Shown: positions 24,527 through 32,680 of the stretch, in pieces
Layout: each line of letters opens with the position of its first letter
How positions within the stretch are numbered: position 1 is the first letter of the stretch
Assembly (NCBI GenBank): GCA_002493965.1
Contig: DLAP01000048.1
Coordinates: 36,205-97,622 of the forward strand
Source of the DNA: Clostridiales bacterium UBA7044
GTDB taxonomy: Bacteria; Bacillota; Clostridia; Oscillospirales; Oscillospiraceae
Direction: 5' to 3'
DNA: 61,418 nucleotides
The notes under the pieces: generated by a model
The model's input: only the letters and a program-made list of their open reading frames with translations
Databases searched by the model: none
Told to the model about the DNA's origin: nothing
Translations under genes and position numbers: made by a program

Positions 24527-25649
24527 ATGCTAAGTTCGGAGATTCCTTTGGTTCTTCCGTGGATTTCGGTTTTCCCTCCAGCTTTCCTCTGGCCGATTTC
24601 GCCGCGTCAAACAGCGCTGCCAGTTTGGAGGACAGTTCCTTTCTCAGGGCTTCGTCTTCGCCGATGGCCTTGATGTAGGACGGAATATATTTGGGCTGGA
24701 AAATGTCCGACACCTTCTCCACGCCCTCGGCGCTGAGAATCTGGTACATGGCGTCCACGATCTGGTTGCGCTCCTGGTCGGTCATTTCCGCGCACCAGGC
24801 TTTGATGGTGGCATCCAGGAATATGGAACTTTGGGTGATTTTTGGAACGGGAACGAAGCCGGGACCAACCACTTCCCAGGAATAGGGGTCGTGCTGCATG
24901 ATCCCTACGGACTTGCTCCGGATCACCGTATAAGGCTCCTCGTGCTCCATCAGCATCCCAACCACGGAGGATTGGGGCACATAGGTTCTGATTCTGGGCA
25001 CCATGGCAAGATACCCCGGGGCCCCCATCAGATAGCCGGTAAAGCCGGGACCGTCGTTGTTGTAGACCCCCACAATCCGTTTTTGCAGGGCGGGGTCGCT
25101 TTTGGCCGCGGCAAATACCGCAAGGTTTCCGCCTTTGGAATGGCCCCCCAGATACATGGGCAGCGCATAGGCATCCGCCACCTCTTTCGTATACTGCTCC
25201 GCCAAAAGCTGGGCTGGCACCACCTGCCGGAAGGACATATTGAAGTCCTCCTTCCACCCGACCAATGTGCCATCCGTACCCCGGAAAGCCAGGAACATGG
25301 TACCGTCATCCAGAAGGAAGGTCACGGCGGCAAACTGGGTCTCCTGCTCCGGTGTCAGATAATCCCGGTACATACACAACCGGGCGCTGCCAAACCGGCG
25401 ACTTTGGGCCGTCCTGTGGAGCAGCTCCAAATGGTTTTCGCTGCGGCACCGCAGTTCCAGATCCTCCCGGTTCAGGAGCTCCTCCGCCGCCTCCTTCAAG
25501 GTCACAGCGGCGTATGAGTCTGTTTCCAGCGCCCCCGCGTATCGGATGTAGGAAAGGGCGGAGAATACAAGCGCGTCCACACAGTTCGCCGGATCCTGGG
25601 TAAAGGTCAGGTCTCCCCGCCAGGTAAGATAGTCCAGCATATTCGTCAT
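24525..25649 (-). CDS. Mbeg1-like protein (DUF2974), alpha/beta hydrolase fold
   Basis: A 374-residue protein of the DUF2974 family. The lipase-like nucleophile elbow GHSKGG and the preceding FRGTDGTLVGWKEDFNM match the family, which is thought to be an alpha/beta hydrolase, but no substrate is known. It has no signal peptide. The start at 25649 follows GGGGGAATGATTC. It is divergent from the HD-domain gene. Confidence 0.9.
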   Translation of the reverse strand: MTNMLDYLTWRGDLTFTQDPANCVDALVFSALSYIRYAGALETDSYAAVTLKEAAEELLNREDLELRCRSENHLELLHRTAQSRRFGSARLCMYRDYLTPEQETQFAAVTFLLDDGTMFLAFRGTDGTLVGWKEDFNMSFRQVVPAQLLAEQYTKEVADAYALPMYLGGHSKGGNLAVFAAAKSDPALQKRIVGVYNNDGPGFTGYLMGAPGYLAMVPRIRTYVPQSSVVGMLMEHEEPYTVIRSKSVGIMQHDPYSWEVVGPGFVPVPKITQSSIFLDATIKAWCAEMTDQERNQIVDAMYQILSAEGVEKVSDIFQPKYIPSYIKAIGEDEALRKELSSKLAALFDAAKSARGKLEGKPKSTEEPKESPNLA

Positions 25650-25736
25650 GAATCATTCCCCCTTCTGTCTATACAGTACCACAGATTCGGGGAAAAATCT
25701 ACCGGAATCTTGTGAAAGTCCGTGAAAAACCGGCAG

Positions 25737-25765
25737 TTGACAAATACATCCACTGTGGATAAAAT
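25737..25765 (+). promoter_or_regulatory. Sigma-A promoter of the HD-domain gene
   Basis: TTGACA (25737-25742), 17 bases, TAAAAT (25760-25765). Confidence 0.8.
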
Positions 25766-25795
25766 AGAGGAAAAACTTTTCAGGAGGAAACATAA

Positions 25796-26368
25796 ATGGA
25801 AAGAGAACAGGCACTTTATCTGCTGCAAAAATATAACAAGGAGCCCTTCCACATTCTCCACGCCCTGACAGTGGAGGGCGTCATGCGCTGGTTCGCAGGC
25901 GAAATGGGCGAAGACGTGGACTTCTGGGGCCTGTGTGGTCTCCTGCACGATGTGGATTTTGAGCAGTACCCGGCGGAGCACTGTAAAAAAGCCCCGGAGC
26001 TGCTGGCTGAAATCAGCGCCAGTCCGGAAATGGTTCATGCCATTTGCTCCCATGGCTACGGTCTGTGCAGCGACGTGGAGCCGGAGCACATCATGGAGAA
26101 GATTCTCTTTGCCGTGGATGAACTGACCGGCCTCATCGGCGCAGCTGCCCGGATGCGTCCCAGCAAAAGCGTGATGGACATGGAGGTTTCCTCCCTGAAA
26201 AAGAAATTCAAGGACAAGAAGTTCGCCGCCGGATGCTCCCGGGATGTGATCCAGACCGGCGCGGAGCGGCTGGGCTGGACACTGGAGGAACTGATGGAGA
26301 AAACCATCCTCGCCATGCGGTCCTGTGAGCAGTCCGTTGCGGAGGAACAGACGAAACTCTGCGGTTAA
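25796..26368 (+). CDS. HD-domain hydrolase
   Basis: A 190-residue metal-dependent phosphohydrolase of the HD superfamily. HILHALTVEGVMR gives the first His, LLHDVDFE the HD pair, and HAICSHGYG and AVDELTG later metal ligands. This short stand-alone type is common in Clostridia and is usually annotated only as HDIG-domain protein; substrate unknown. It has its own promoter and the ribosome binding site CAGGAGGAAACATAA. Confidence 0.9.
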   Translation: MEREQALYLLQKYNKEPFHILHALTVEGVMRWFAGEMGEDVDFWGLCGLLHDVDFEQYPAEHCKKAPELLAEISASPEMVHAICSHGYGLCSDVEPEHIMEKILFAVDELTGLIGAAARMRPSKSVMDMEVSSLKKKFKDKKFAAGCSRDVIQTGAERLGWTLEELMEKTILAMRSCEQSVAEEQTKLCG

Positions 26369-26373
26369 AATAT

Positions 26374-26401
26374 CATGGCCACCGGCTTGCGCCGATGGCC
26401 A
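26374..26401. terminator. Hairpin between convergent genes
   Basis: ATGGCCA..GGC and GCC..TGGCCA form an interrupted stem between the HD gene and dut; T-runs are poor, so termination is only likely. Confidence 0.5.
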
Positions 26402-26408
26402 AATCACT

Positions 26409-26846
26409 TTACTTTCCGGTGGAGCCAAACCCGCCGCCGCTTCTTTCCGTATCGGGCAGGCTTTCTGCTTCCACATAAGCCGGGGTCAGCACCGGGGTAA
26501 TGAGCATCTGAGCAATCCGCTCTGCGTTTGCGATGGTGCGGCTCTCTGCCCCATGGTTGTGGAGCGCGACCAGGATTTCTCCCCGGTAGTCGCTGTCAAT
26601 GACCCCCACCTTGTTGGCGGGCGCCAGACCCTTTTTGCAGGCAAGACCGCTGCGGGCATAGATAAGGCCCGCGCAGTTTTCCGGAATCTCTACGGCGATT
26701 CCCGTGGGGATAAAGGCAGTCTCTCCGGGAAGGATGGTCACATCCTGAGTAAGGCAGGCGTAGAGGTCAGCGCCGGCAGCACCGGTGCTGCCATAGGTGG
26801 GGAGCACCGCCCCAGCCCTTAATCGCTTAACACGGATTTCCCCCAT
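26409..26846 (-). CDS. dut: Deoxyuridine 5'-triphosphate nucleotidohydrolase
   Basis: A 145-residue trimeric-type dUTPase that hydrolyses dUTP to dUMP, keeping uracil out of DNA. All five motifs are visible: GADLYA, ARSGLACKKG, GVIDSDYRGEI, ERIAQMLI and RSGGGFGSTG. The start at 26846 follows AGAGGAATGGTGTAAA, lying 1 base after the nrdG stop, so the two genes are coupled; both act on deoxynucleotide supply. Confidence 0.97.
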   Translation of the reverse strand: MGEIRVKRLRAGAVLPTYGSTGAAGADLYACLTQDVTILPGETAFIPTGIAVEIPENCAGLIYARSGLACKKGLAPANKVGVIDSDYRGEILVALHNHGAESRTIANAERIAQMLITPVLTPAYVEAESLPDTERSGGGFGSTGK

Positions 26847-26847
26847 T

Positions 26848-27387
26848 TTACACCATTCCTCTCTTTTCGCCCTGCCAGTCCTGCCAGAGAACGACTTTCC
26901 CGGCAGCAAGGGAAGCAGGCACATCAATTAAGCGCTGATTTTCCGACCCACGGAACCGGAGAGACAGGTTCTTCTTTGCTTCCACAAAGGGGCCGTCCAC
27001 CAGCACATCCAGATAGCTTACATATTCTCGGGTATCTCCCAGGCGGCCAGAGAGGATATCCCGGTCAAAGAGGTAGCCAGAAAACGCCCAAATGCTTTTC
27101 TTTGGCAGCTCCCGCTTGATTTGCCGCAGCAGTTCCACGATCGCCCCCTGGTTCTGAGGCTCAAAGGGCTCGCCGCCCAGCAGGGTCAGACCCCGGATAT
27201 AGTCCGGGCGCAGCATTTCGATGATGGTATCGATCGTCTCCTGGGTAAAGGGCATCCCGTAGCCAAAATCCCAAGCGACCTCATTGAAGCAGCCGGGGCA
27301 GTGATGGGTGCAGCCGGAAACGAACAGGCTGACCCGGACACCGGGGCCATTGGCAATATCACAGTTTTTAATTTCCGCGTAATTCAT
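26848..27387 (-). CDS. nrdG: Anaerobic ribonucleotide reductase activating protein
   Basis: A 179-residue radical SAM activase that generates the glycyl radical on class III ribonucleotide reductase NrdD. The cluster motif is SGCTHHCPGC (CX3CX2C), and GGEPFEPQN is the SAM-binding GGE segment. The ribosome binding site is CAGGAGAGAGCT. nrdD is not adjacent in this window, which is unusual since the two are often paired. The downstream dut gene is cotranscribed. Confidence 0.96.
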   Translation of the reverse strand: MNYAEIKNCDIANGPGVRVSLFVSGCTHHCPGCFNEVAWDFGYGMPFTQETIDTIIEMLRPDYIRGLTLLGGEPFEPQNQGAIVELLRQIKRELPKKSIWAFSGYLFDRDILSGRLGDTREYVSYLDVLVDGPFVEAKKNLSLRFRGSENQRLIDVPASLAAGKVVLWQDWQGEKRGMV

Positions 27388-27473
27388 AGCTCTCTCCTGT
27401 CAGTCATAGGTGAATGGATTCTTTCGTTCAGTATATCATAATCTGCCGTGAATTGCTACCCTTATTTATTCCA

Positions 27474-27504
27474 AAAAAGCTCCGCCGCAGACAGGTGCGG
27501 CGGA
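27474..27504 (-). terminator. Terminator of the AI-2E family gene
   Basis: TCCGCCGCA and TGCGGCGGA form a 9-bp stem; on the minus strand it is followed by GCTTTTTT. Confidence 0.85.
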
Positions 27505-27510
27505 TGGAAA

Positions 27511-28728
27511 CTATTTTTTCCCCTTCGAAACCTCGTCCGGGAAATCTGCCTTGTACTGCTCCCACAGTTCGATCTGATCCTTGCGTTCAAGACCCCGGCG
27601 GACCAGCTTCTTGATGATGTCAAACAGCACCGCAAAGGCAGGCACGCAGACCACCATGCCCACGATGCCCCACAGGCCACCGCACAGGATAATGGCAAAG
27701 AGCACCCAGAAGCTGGAAAGGCCGGTCCGGTCCCCCAGAATAGCCGGGCCGATCAGGTTTCCGTCCAGCTGCTGCAGGGCCAAAATGAAAACGATGAACC
27801 ACAATCCCTTGATAGGGTTGTCGATCATAATCAGCAGCGTCGCCGGAACGCCCCCGATGAAGGGGCCAAAGAAAGGAATCACATTGGTAATACCCACGAT
27901 GGCAGACACCAGCAGGGCGCTGGGGAACCGGAAAATCGCACAGCCGATGTAGCACAGGACGCCAATAATGGCGGAATCCAGAATTTTCCCGTCAATAAAC
28001 CCACCGAACATTCGATCCATGAAGGCAACTTCATTCAGTACCGCTTCCGCCCATTTGGGTTTGAGCGTGCTGCGGACGATCAGCACCGCCTGACGGGCCA
28101 GCTTTTTCCGTCCGGCCAGCAAATATACGGCAACGATCAGACCGATCAGCATATTATACAGGAACTTCGCCACCTTATACAGCCCCGTACCCACGCCGGT
28201 GACAATATTCAGAAGACTCGTCAAATAGGGTGCCAGGGTATTGTCCGCCCAGTGCTCCACAGAAGAGTAGAGGTAGCTATACGCGTCATTGAAAAGCTTT
28301 AACAGCACCTCGTCCTCGCCGAACCGCTCTCTTGCCCAGGTCAGAAACCGGTTGACCTTGTCCGGCAGTGAATCCCAAAGGGAGCGAATACTGCTGTATA
28401 ACTGGGGCACAATCATGATAATCAGAACGTAGACAATCAGAATACCCGCAACCAGGCTCAGTCCAACAGCCAGAGAAGGAGCCGCTTTTCTCAGCTTTGG
28501 GGGAAGATACTGCCCAAAGATTCTTTCAAAAACGTTGCACATGGGGCGCAGCAGATAGGCAAACACGCCGCCGTAAATGAAGGGCGCCAGCAGCTCCCCC
28601 AGAGCGTCAATGGCCTGTCCCAGTCCCTGGAACCGGAACAGAGCGAAAAACACCAGAATGCTCAGGCTGATACCGCCGAAAATCGCCAGCATCAGATAAA
28701 GATATCGTCTTTTATACGGATCCTTCAT
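27511..28728 (-). CDS. AI-2E family transporter
   Basis: A 405-residue membrane protein with about eight transmembrane segments of the AI-2E/YdbI-PerM family. Landmarks: LAPFIYGGVFAYLLRP at the N terminus, NVIPFFGPFIGGVPA in the middle, and LDGNLIGPAILGDRTGLSSFWVLFAII. Members export quorum signals or act as cation/proton antiporters; the substrate here is unknown. A central 100-residue soluble segment separates the two membrane parts. The C terminus is charged. Confidence 0.93.
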   Translation of the reverse strand: MKDPYKRRYLYLMLAIFGGISLSILVFFALFRFQGLGQAIDALGELLAPFIYGGVFAYLLRPMCNVFERIFGQYLPPKLRKAAPSLAVGLSLVAGILIVYVLIIMIVPQLYSSIRSLWDSLPDKVNRFLTWARERFGEDEVLLKLFNDAYSYLYSSVEHWADNTLAPYLTSLLNIVTGVGTGLYKVAKFLYNMLIGLIVAVYLLAGRKKLARQAVLIVRSTLKPKWAEAVLNEVAFMDRMFGGFIDGKILDSAIIGVLCYIGCAIFRFPSALLVSAIVGITNVIPFFGPFIGGVPATLLIMIDNPIKGLWFIVFILALQQLDGNLIGPAILGDRTGLSSFWVLFAIILCGGLWGIVGMVVCVPAFAVLFDIIKKLVRRGLERKDQIELWEQYKADFPDEVSKGKK

Positions 28729-28880
28729 TTTTTCACTTCGTTTCTTTTTCAGTTTTCTTACAGTATACCAGTCCGGAGGTGGCGCAGTATGAACAAATTG
28801 TGAACATTTGTGATTTCATACGATCGGATGAAGCGAAGAAAAGTTTACAAAAAACTTACGTTTCCCCTTCCCTGCCGGAC

Positions 28881-28909
28881 TTGCTATTCTCCCGCCAAGG
28901 GGGTATAAT
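28881..28909 (+). promoter_or_regulatory. Sigma-A promoter of the zinc metallopeptidase gene
   Basis: TTGCTA (28881-28886), 17 bases, TATAAT (28904-28909). Confidence 0.78.
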
Positions 28910-28947
28910 GAAAACAATATATTTGAAGAAAAACGGAGGAATCCTCT

Positions 28948-29664
28948 ATGCCATATTATTATGGGTTTGACTGGACCTATGTTGTGCTGGTGCTGCCCTG
29001 CATTCTGCTCTCCCTCTGGGCCAGCGCCAATGTCAATTCCACCTTTCAAAAATATTCCACCCAATATTCCATGCGGCGTCTCACTGGGGCGGAGGCTGCC
29101 CAGCGAGTGCTTTCCGCCGGGGGCGTTTCCGGGGTGCGGATCGAACGGGTCAGCGGGAACCTGACGGATCACTATGATCCCAGGTCCAACGTTATCCGTC
29201 TGTCTGACGGGGTTTACAACAACACTTCCACCGCCGCCATTGGTGTTGCCTGCCACGAGGCGGGGCACGCCGTCCAGTACGCCACAGGTTATGCCCCCAT
29301 CAAGCTTCGCGCTGCAATTATCCCCGTCACAAGTTTTGGCTCCAAACTGGCCATGCCCCTGATTCTCCTGGGACTGGTTCTCTATTCCTTCAGCTACTTT
29401 GGGGACACCCTGATTTATTTGGGGATTGCCTGCTTTGGACTTTCCCTTATTTTCCAGCTTGTGACCCTGCCGGTAGAGTTTAACGCCAGCCGCCGGGCTA
29501 TGGAAGCCATTGAATCGGTTGGCCTGCTGACCGAGGAAGAACAGAAGGGCGCAAGGAAGACTCTGACGGCGGCGGCCCTGACCTATGTGGCCGCCACGGC
29601 GGTGTCTTTAGCCCAGCTTCTCCGGCTCCTGACCCTCTTCGGCGGACGCCGGCGGAGAGACTAA
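28948..29664 (+). CDS. Neutral zinc metallopeptidase, YugP family
   Basis: A 238-residue membrane-bound protease of the YugP type. The zinc site is CHEAGHAVQ (HExxH) with a later E in LPVEFNASRRA as third ligand. An N-terminal membrane segment (about 7-25) and two to three more near 125-175 and 205-228 surround the active site. Substrates are unknown. The ribosome binding site is ACGGAGGAATCCTCT. The terminator behind it overlaps the promoter of the next gene. Confidence 0.93.
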   Translation: MPYYYGFDWTYVVLVLPCILLSLWASANVNSTFQKYSTQYSMRRLTGAEAAQRVLSAGGVSGVRIERVSGNLTDHYDPRSNVIRLSDGVYNNTSTAAIGVACHEAGHAVQYATGYAPIKLRAAIIPVTSFGSKLAMPLILLGLVLYSFSYFGDTLIYLGIACFGLSLIFQLVTLPVEFNASRRAMEAIESVGLLTEEEQKGARKTLTAAALTYVAATAVSLAQLLRLLTLFGGRRRRD

Positions 29665-29685
29665 GTCAGTATATGCAAACCATTT

Positions 29686-29718
29686 CCGCCCCGGCCTTGA
29701 CATCCGGGGCGGGATTTT
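29686..29718 (+). terminator. Terminator whose loop carries the next promoter's -35 box
   Basis: CCGCCCCGG (29686-29694) and CCGGGGCGG (29704-29712) form a 9-bp stem followed by GATTTTG. The 9-base loop contains TTGACA. Confidence 0.75.
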
Positions 29719-29725
29719 GTATAAT
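29697..29725 (+). promoter_or_regulatory. Consensus sigma-A promoter of the methionine gamma-lyase-type gene
   Basis: TTGACA (29697-29702), 17 bases, TATAAT (29720-29725): both boxes are perfect consensus. It overlaps the preceding terminator. Confidence 0.88.
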
Positions 29726-29776
29726 CCAAAGGATAAAATATGGAAAAAGCGGTTTATGGAAAGAAAGGCACAGAAA

Positions 29777-31060
29777 ATGGAGCAGCTGCTGGAATTGTAT
29801 CAGACCATGGGCATCTCCCCTGCGGTATACGCCTATGGGGAAAGAACCCTGGAGCACCTGAAAGAACGTTTTTCCGCCATCGACCAGATTGCGGAGTATA
29901 ACCAGGCCAAGGTGGTTAGGGCCATGCAGAAGAACAAGGTGTCCGCCGGATGCTTTGCCGCCACCACCGGCTACGGCTACGACGACTTTGGCCGGGACAC
30001 CTTAGAGAAGGTATACGCCGATGCGTTTCACACGGAAGCGGCCCTGGTGCGGCCCCAGATCACCTGCGGCACCCACGCCCTGACGGTTGCCCTCAGTGCC
30101 AACCTCCTGCCCGGGGATGAACTGCTGTCTCCCGTAGGGCTTCCCTACGACACCCTACAGGAGGTCATCGGCATTCGGGAAAGTCCCTGCTCCCTGAAAG
30201 AATACGGCGTAACCTACCGCCAGGTGGATCTGCTTCCCGACGGAAGCTTCGACTATGAGAATATCCGCAAGGCCATCGGGCCGAAAACCAAGCTCATCAC
30301 CATTCAGCGCTCCAAGGGCTACGCCACCCGCCCCACCTTCTCTGTCTCCCAGATTGGGGAATTGATCGCCTTCTGCAAGAACGTGAAGCCCGATGTGCTG
30401 GTGATGGTGGACAACTGTTACGGCGAGTTTGTGGAAACCATGGAGCCCTCGGACGTAGGCGCGGATATGACCGTGGGGTCTCTCATTAAGAACCCCGGCG
30501 GCGGCCTGGCCCCCATCGGCGGATATATTGTGGGCACGAAGAAATGCGTGGACCGGTGCGCTTACCGCCTGTCCGCCCCCGGCCTGGGCCAGGAGGTGGG
30601 CGCCAACCTGGGACTGATGCCCGCCCTCTATCAGGGCTTCTTCCTGTCCCCCACTGTGGTGGCCAGCGCGGAAAAGGGCGCGATTTTCGCCGCCAATCTC
30701 TATGAGCCTTTGGGCTTCCCCTGCTTCCCCAACGCCTCCGAGAGCCGCCACGATATCATTCAGGCGGTGGAACTGGGCAGCGAAGAGGCTATGGTTGCCT
30801 TCTGCAAGGGCATTCAGACCGCCGCGCCGGTGGATTCCTTCGCCACCCCCTACCCTTCCGATATGCCCGGCTATGACGACAAGGTCATTATGGCCGCCGG
30901 GGCCTTCGTCCAGGGCAGCACCATGGAGCTTTCCGCCGACGGCCCCATCCGTCCTCCCTATGCCGTGTATTTCCAGGGAGGCCTGACCTGGCTTCACGCC
31001 AAGCTTGGCATTCTCATGAGCCTGCAAAAGCTGGTAGACGCCGGGCTTGCCAGCCTGTAA
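29777..31060 (+). CDS. Methionine gamma-lyase family PLP enzyme (aluminium resistance protein-like)
   Basis: A 427-residue fold-type I PLP enzyme of the family formerly called aluminium resistance proteins. Seen: AIDQIAEYNQAKVVRAMQ, CFAATTGYGYDDFGRDTLE, QITCGTHALTVALSANLLPGDELL, VDNCYGEFVE (PLP-binding Asp) and SLIKNPGGGLAP with the Schiff-base lysine. It probably cleaves a sulfur amino acid C-S bond, but activity is not proven for most members. An earlier in-frame codon at 29717 lies inside the -10 box, so it cannot be the start. ATG 29777, 8 bases after AGAAAGG, is chosen over 29756. Confidence 0.92.
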   Translation: MEQLLELYQTMGISPAVYAYGERTLEHLKERFSAIDQIAEYNQAKVVRAMQKNKVSAGCFAATTGYGYDDFGRDTLEKVYADAFHTEAALVRPQITCGTHALTVALSANLLPGDELLSPVGLPYDTLQEVIGIRESPCSLKEYGVTYRQVDLLPDGSFDYENIRKAIGPKTKLITIQRSKGYATRPTFSVSQIGELIAFCKNVKPDVLVMVDNCYGEFVETMEPSDVGADMTVGSLIKNPGGGLAPIGGYIVGTKKCVDRCAYRLSAPGLGQEVGANLGLMPALYQGFFLSPTVVASAEKGAIFAANLYEPLGFPCFPNASESRHDIIQAVELGSEEAMVAFCKGIQTAAPVDSFATPYPSDMPGYDDKVIMAAGAFVQGSTMELSADGPIRPPYAVYFQGGLTWLHAKLGILMSLQKLVDAGLASL

Positions 31061-31085
31061 CCTTTCTCAAACAGCATATCTTTCC

Positions 31086-31123
31086 GGCACCGGGAAAATT
31101 TTTCGTTTCCCGGTGCCTTTTTT
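31086..31123 (+). terminator. Rho-independent terminator
   Basis: GGCACCGGGAAA (31086-31097) pairs with TTTCCCGGTGCC (31106-31117), followed by six T. Confidence 0.93.
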
Positions 31124-31148
31124 GTAACGAATCCTGGTTTCGTCCGTC
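31123..31148 (+). promoter_or_regulatory. ECF-type promoter before the second sigma factor gene
   Basis: TGTAAC (31123-31128), 16 bases, CGTC (31145-31148). This matches the general AAC ... CGTC pattern of Bacillus ECF sigma promoters and suggests the sigma gene is autoregulated. Confidence 0.6.
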
Positions 31149-31175
31149 TAACCCACGAATTCAAAAAAGGTGGTG

Positions 31176-31664
31176 ATGAGAAGCCTCATGGACTTTGAAA
31201 AGCTTTACCATGCCTACTACATGAAGGTATACTCCTATGTCATGTCCCTTTCCGGGAACCGTACCCTGGCCGAGGAAATTACCCAGAATACCTTTTTCAA
31301 GGCCTTTACGTCCCTGAACGGCTATCGAAAGGAATCGGACATATTCACCTGGCTGTGCGCCATCGCACGGAATCTATACTATGACGAACTGCGAAAAAGC
31401 CGGCATGGCGCCGAATTGGATGCCGAGGCTTTGGCCGGTGATCCCGGCCCGGAGGAGGCCGTACTGCGATCGGACACCTCCTTCCGAATCCATATGCTCC
31501 TGCATACCCTGGAGGAACCCTATAAGGAGGTTTTTCAGCTTCGGGTCTTCGGAGAGCTGACCTTCCGGCAGATTGGCAGCATTTTCGGCAAAACGGAAAA
31601 CTGGGCCAGAGTGACCTATCATCGCGCCAAAATAAAGATTCAGGAAAGGATGGACAAATCATGA
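31176..31664 (+). CDS. ECF-type RNA polymerase sigma factor
   Basis: A 162-residue ECF sigma factor. Region 2 (about 5-70) carries YHAYYMKVYSYVMSLSGN and AEEITQNTFFKAFTSL; region 4 (about 100-155) carries EPYKEVFQLRVFGELTFRQIGSIFGKTENWARVTYHRAK. ATG 31176 lies 5 bases after AAGGTGG; two GTG codons just upstream are possible alternatives. Its stop overlaps the start of the zinc-finger membrane protein, its likely anti-sigma factor, and an ECF-type promoter precedes it. Confidence 0.92.
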   Translation: MRSLMDFEKLYHAYYMKVYSYVMSLSGNRTLAEEITQNTFFKAFTSLNGYRKESDIFTWLCAIARNLYYDELRKSRHGAELDAEALAGDPGPEEAVLRSDTSFRIHMLLHTLEEPYKEVFQLRVFGELTFRQIGSIFGKTENWARVTYHRAKIKIQERMDKS

Positions 31665-32635
31665 AACAATCTTGCGAAATCGTTCAGGATCTGCTGCCTC
31701 TGTATGCCGACAAGGTTTGCAGCGCCGCCAGCAGAGAGCTGGTGGAAACCCATTTGGGCGAGTGCGGGGACTGCCAAAAAAAGCTGGCCGCCCTGCGCGA
31801 TACGGAATTTGAGGAACGCCTCCATTTGGAGCAAAAGGAGATTATCGGCCACCAGGCCAGCCGCTTCCGCCGTACGGCCTTTACCGTTGGAAGCTGCATT
31901 GCGGGGGTTCTGATGATTCCCGTTGTTGTATGCCTGATTGTCAATCTGGCCACCGGGCATTCCCTGGACTGGTTCTTTATCGTGCTCACCGCCCTGCTGG
32001 TGACAGCCTCCCTGATTGTGGTTCCCTTGATGGTGAATCGAAAACGGGGACTTGCGACCCTGGGAAGCTTTACGGTCAGTCTGCTTCTCCTGCTGCTGAC
32101 CTGCTGCCTGTACAGCGGCGGACACTGGTTCTGGATTGCAGCATTTTCGGTGCTGTTTGGGCTGTCTGTATTCTTTACCCCCTTTGTGCTTGGTCAGTTT
32201 GACAGCTGTCCTGTGATTCATGGACGCAAGGGCCTTTTCACCATGGCCACGGATACGGCGCTTCTTTTTATCCTGCTGATTGCCATTGGCTTCTATGTGA
32301 AAAATAATGCGTATTGGCATCCCGCCATGCTCAATGCTCTGGTGTTTTCCGGCTTTGCCTGGCTCCTGTTCCTGACCATTCGCTATCTCAAAGTAAATGG
32401 GCTGGTCAGAGCCGGATTCAGTGTCATCGAATGCACGGCCATGGCTGCCTTTGTCAACGACATCGAAAACTGGATTCTCTCGGACAATGTTCCGGGCCTG
32501 CGCAATGCCGATTTCAGTTTCTGGGGCTGGGAAACCTTCAACGCGAATATATCCCTCATCGTTCTGCTGTCCGGCATCTGTATCGGAGCGATTCTCATTG
32601 TGTGCGGTATGATCAGGAAAAAGCAGAATCCTTGA
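31661..32635 (+). CDS. Probable membrane anti-sigma factor with zf-HC2 domain
   Basis: A 324-residue protein with an N-terminal cytoplasmic zinc-binding anti-sigma domain (C-x-IVQDLLPLYADKVC, then HLGECGDCQKKL giving the HxxxCxxC signature, about 1-45). About eight transmembrane segments follow. Fusion of a zf-HC2 head to a large membrane part suggests it senses a membrane or envelope signal and releases the upstream sigma factor. ATGA overlap with the sigma gene shows coupling. Confidence 0.88.
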   Translation: MKQSCEIVQDLLPLYADKVCSAASRELVETHLGECGDCQKKLAALRDTEFEERLHLEQKEIIGHQASRFRRTAFTVGSCIAGVLMIPVVVCLIVNLATGHSLDWFFIVLTALLVTASLIVVPLMVNRKRGLATLGSFTVSLLLLLLTCCLYSGGHWFWIAAFSVLFGLSVFFTPFVLGQFDSCPVIHGRKGLFTMATDTALLFILLIAIGFYVKNNAYWHPAMLNALVFSGFAWLLFLTIRYLKVNGLVRAGFSVIECTAMAAFVNDIENWILSDNVPGLRNADFSFWGWETFNANISLIVLLSGICIGAILIVCGMIRKKQNP

Positions 32636-32640
32636 TTTTT

Positions 32641-32673
32641 ACACCCCTGCAATCCGCCGGATTGCAGGGGTGT
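32641..32673. terminator. Bidirectional terminator
   Basis: ACACCCCTGCAATCC and GGATTGCAGGGGTGT form a perfect 15-bp stem with a 3-base loop, between the anti-sigma gene and asnB. Confidence 0.82.
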
Positions 32674-32680
32674 CTCTTCC

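Noticed and set aside
23524..24528. Open frame of 334 codons opposite the aminotransferase gene
   Set aside because: Antisense shadow; crosses the bidirectional terminator.
29717..29776. Earlier start for the methionine gamma-lyase-type gene
   Set aside because: The first candidate codon lies inside the -10 box, so it cannot be transcribed from that promoter.
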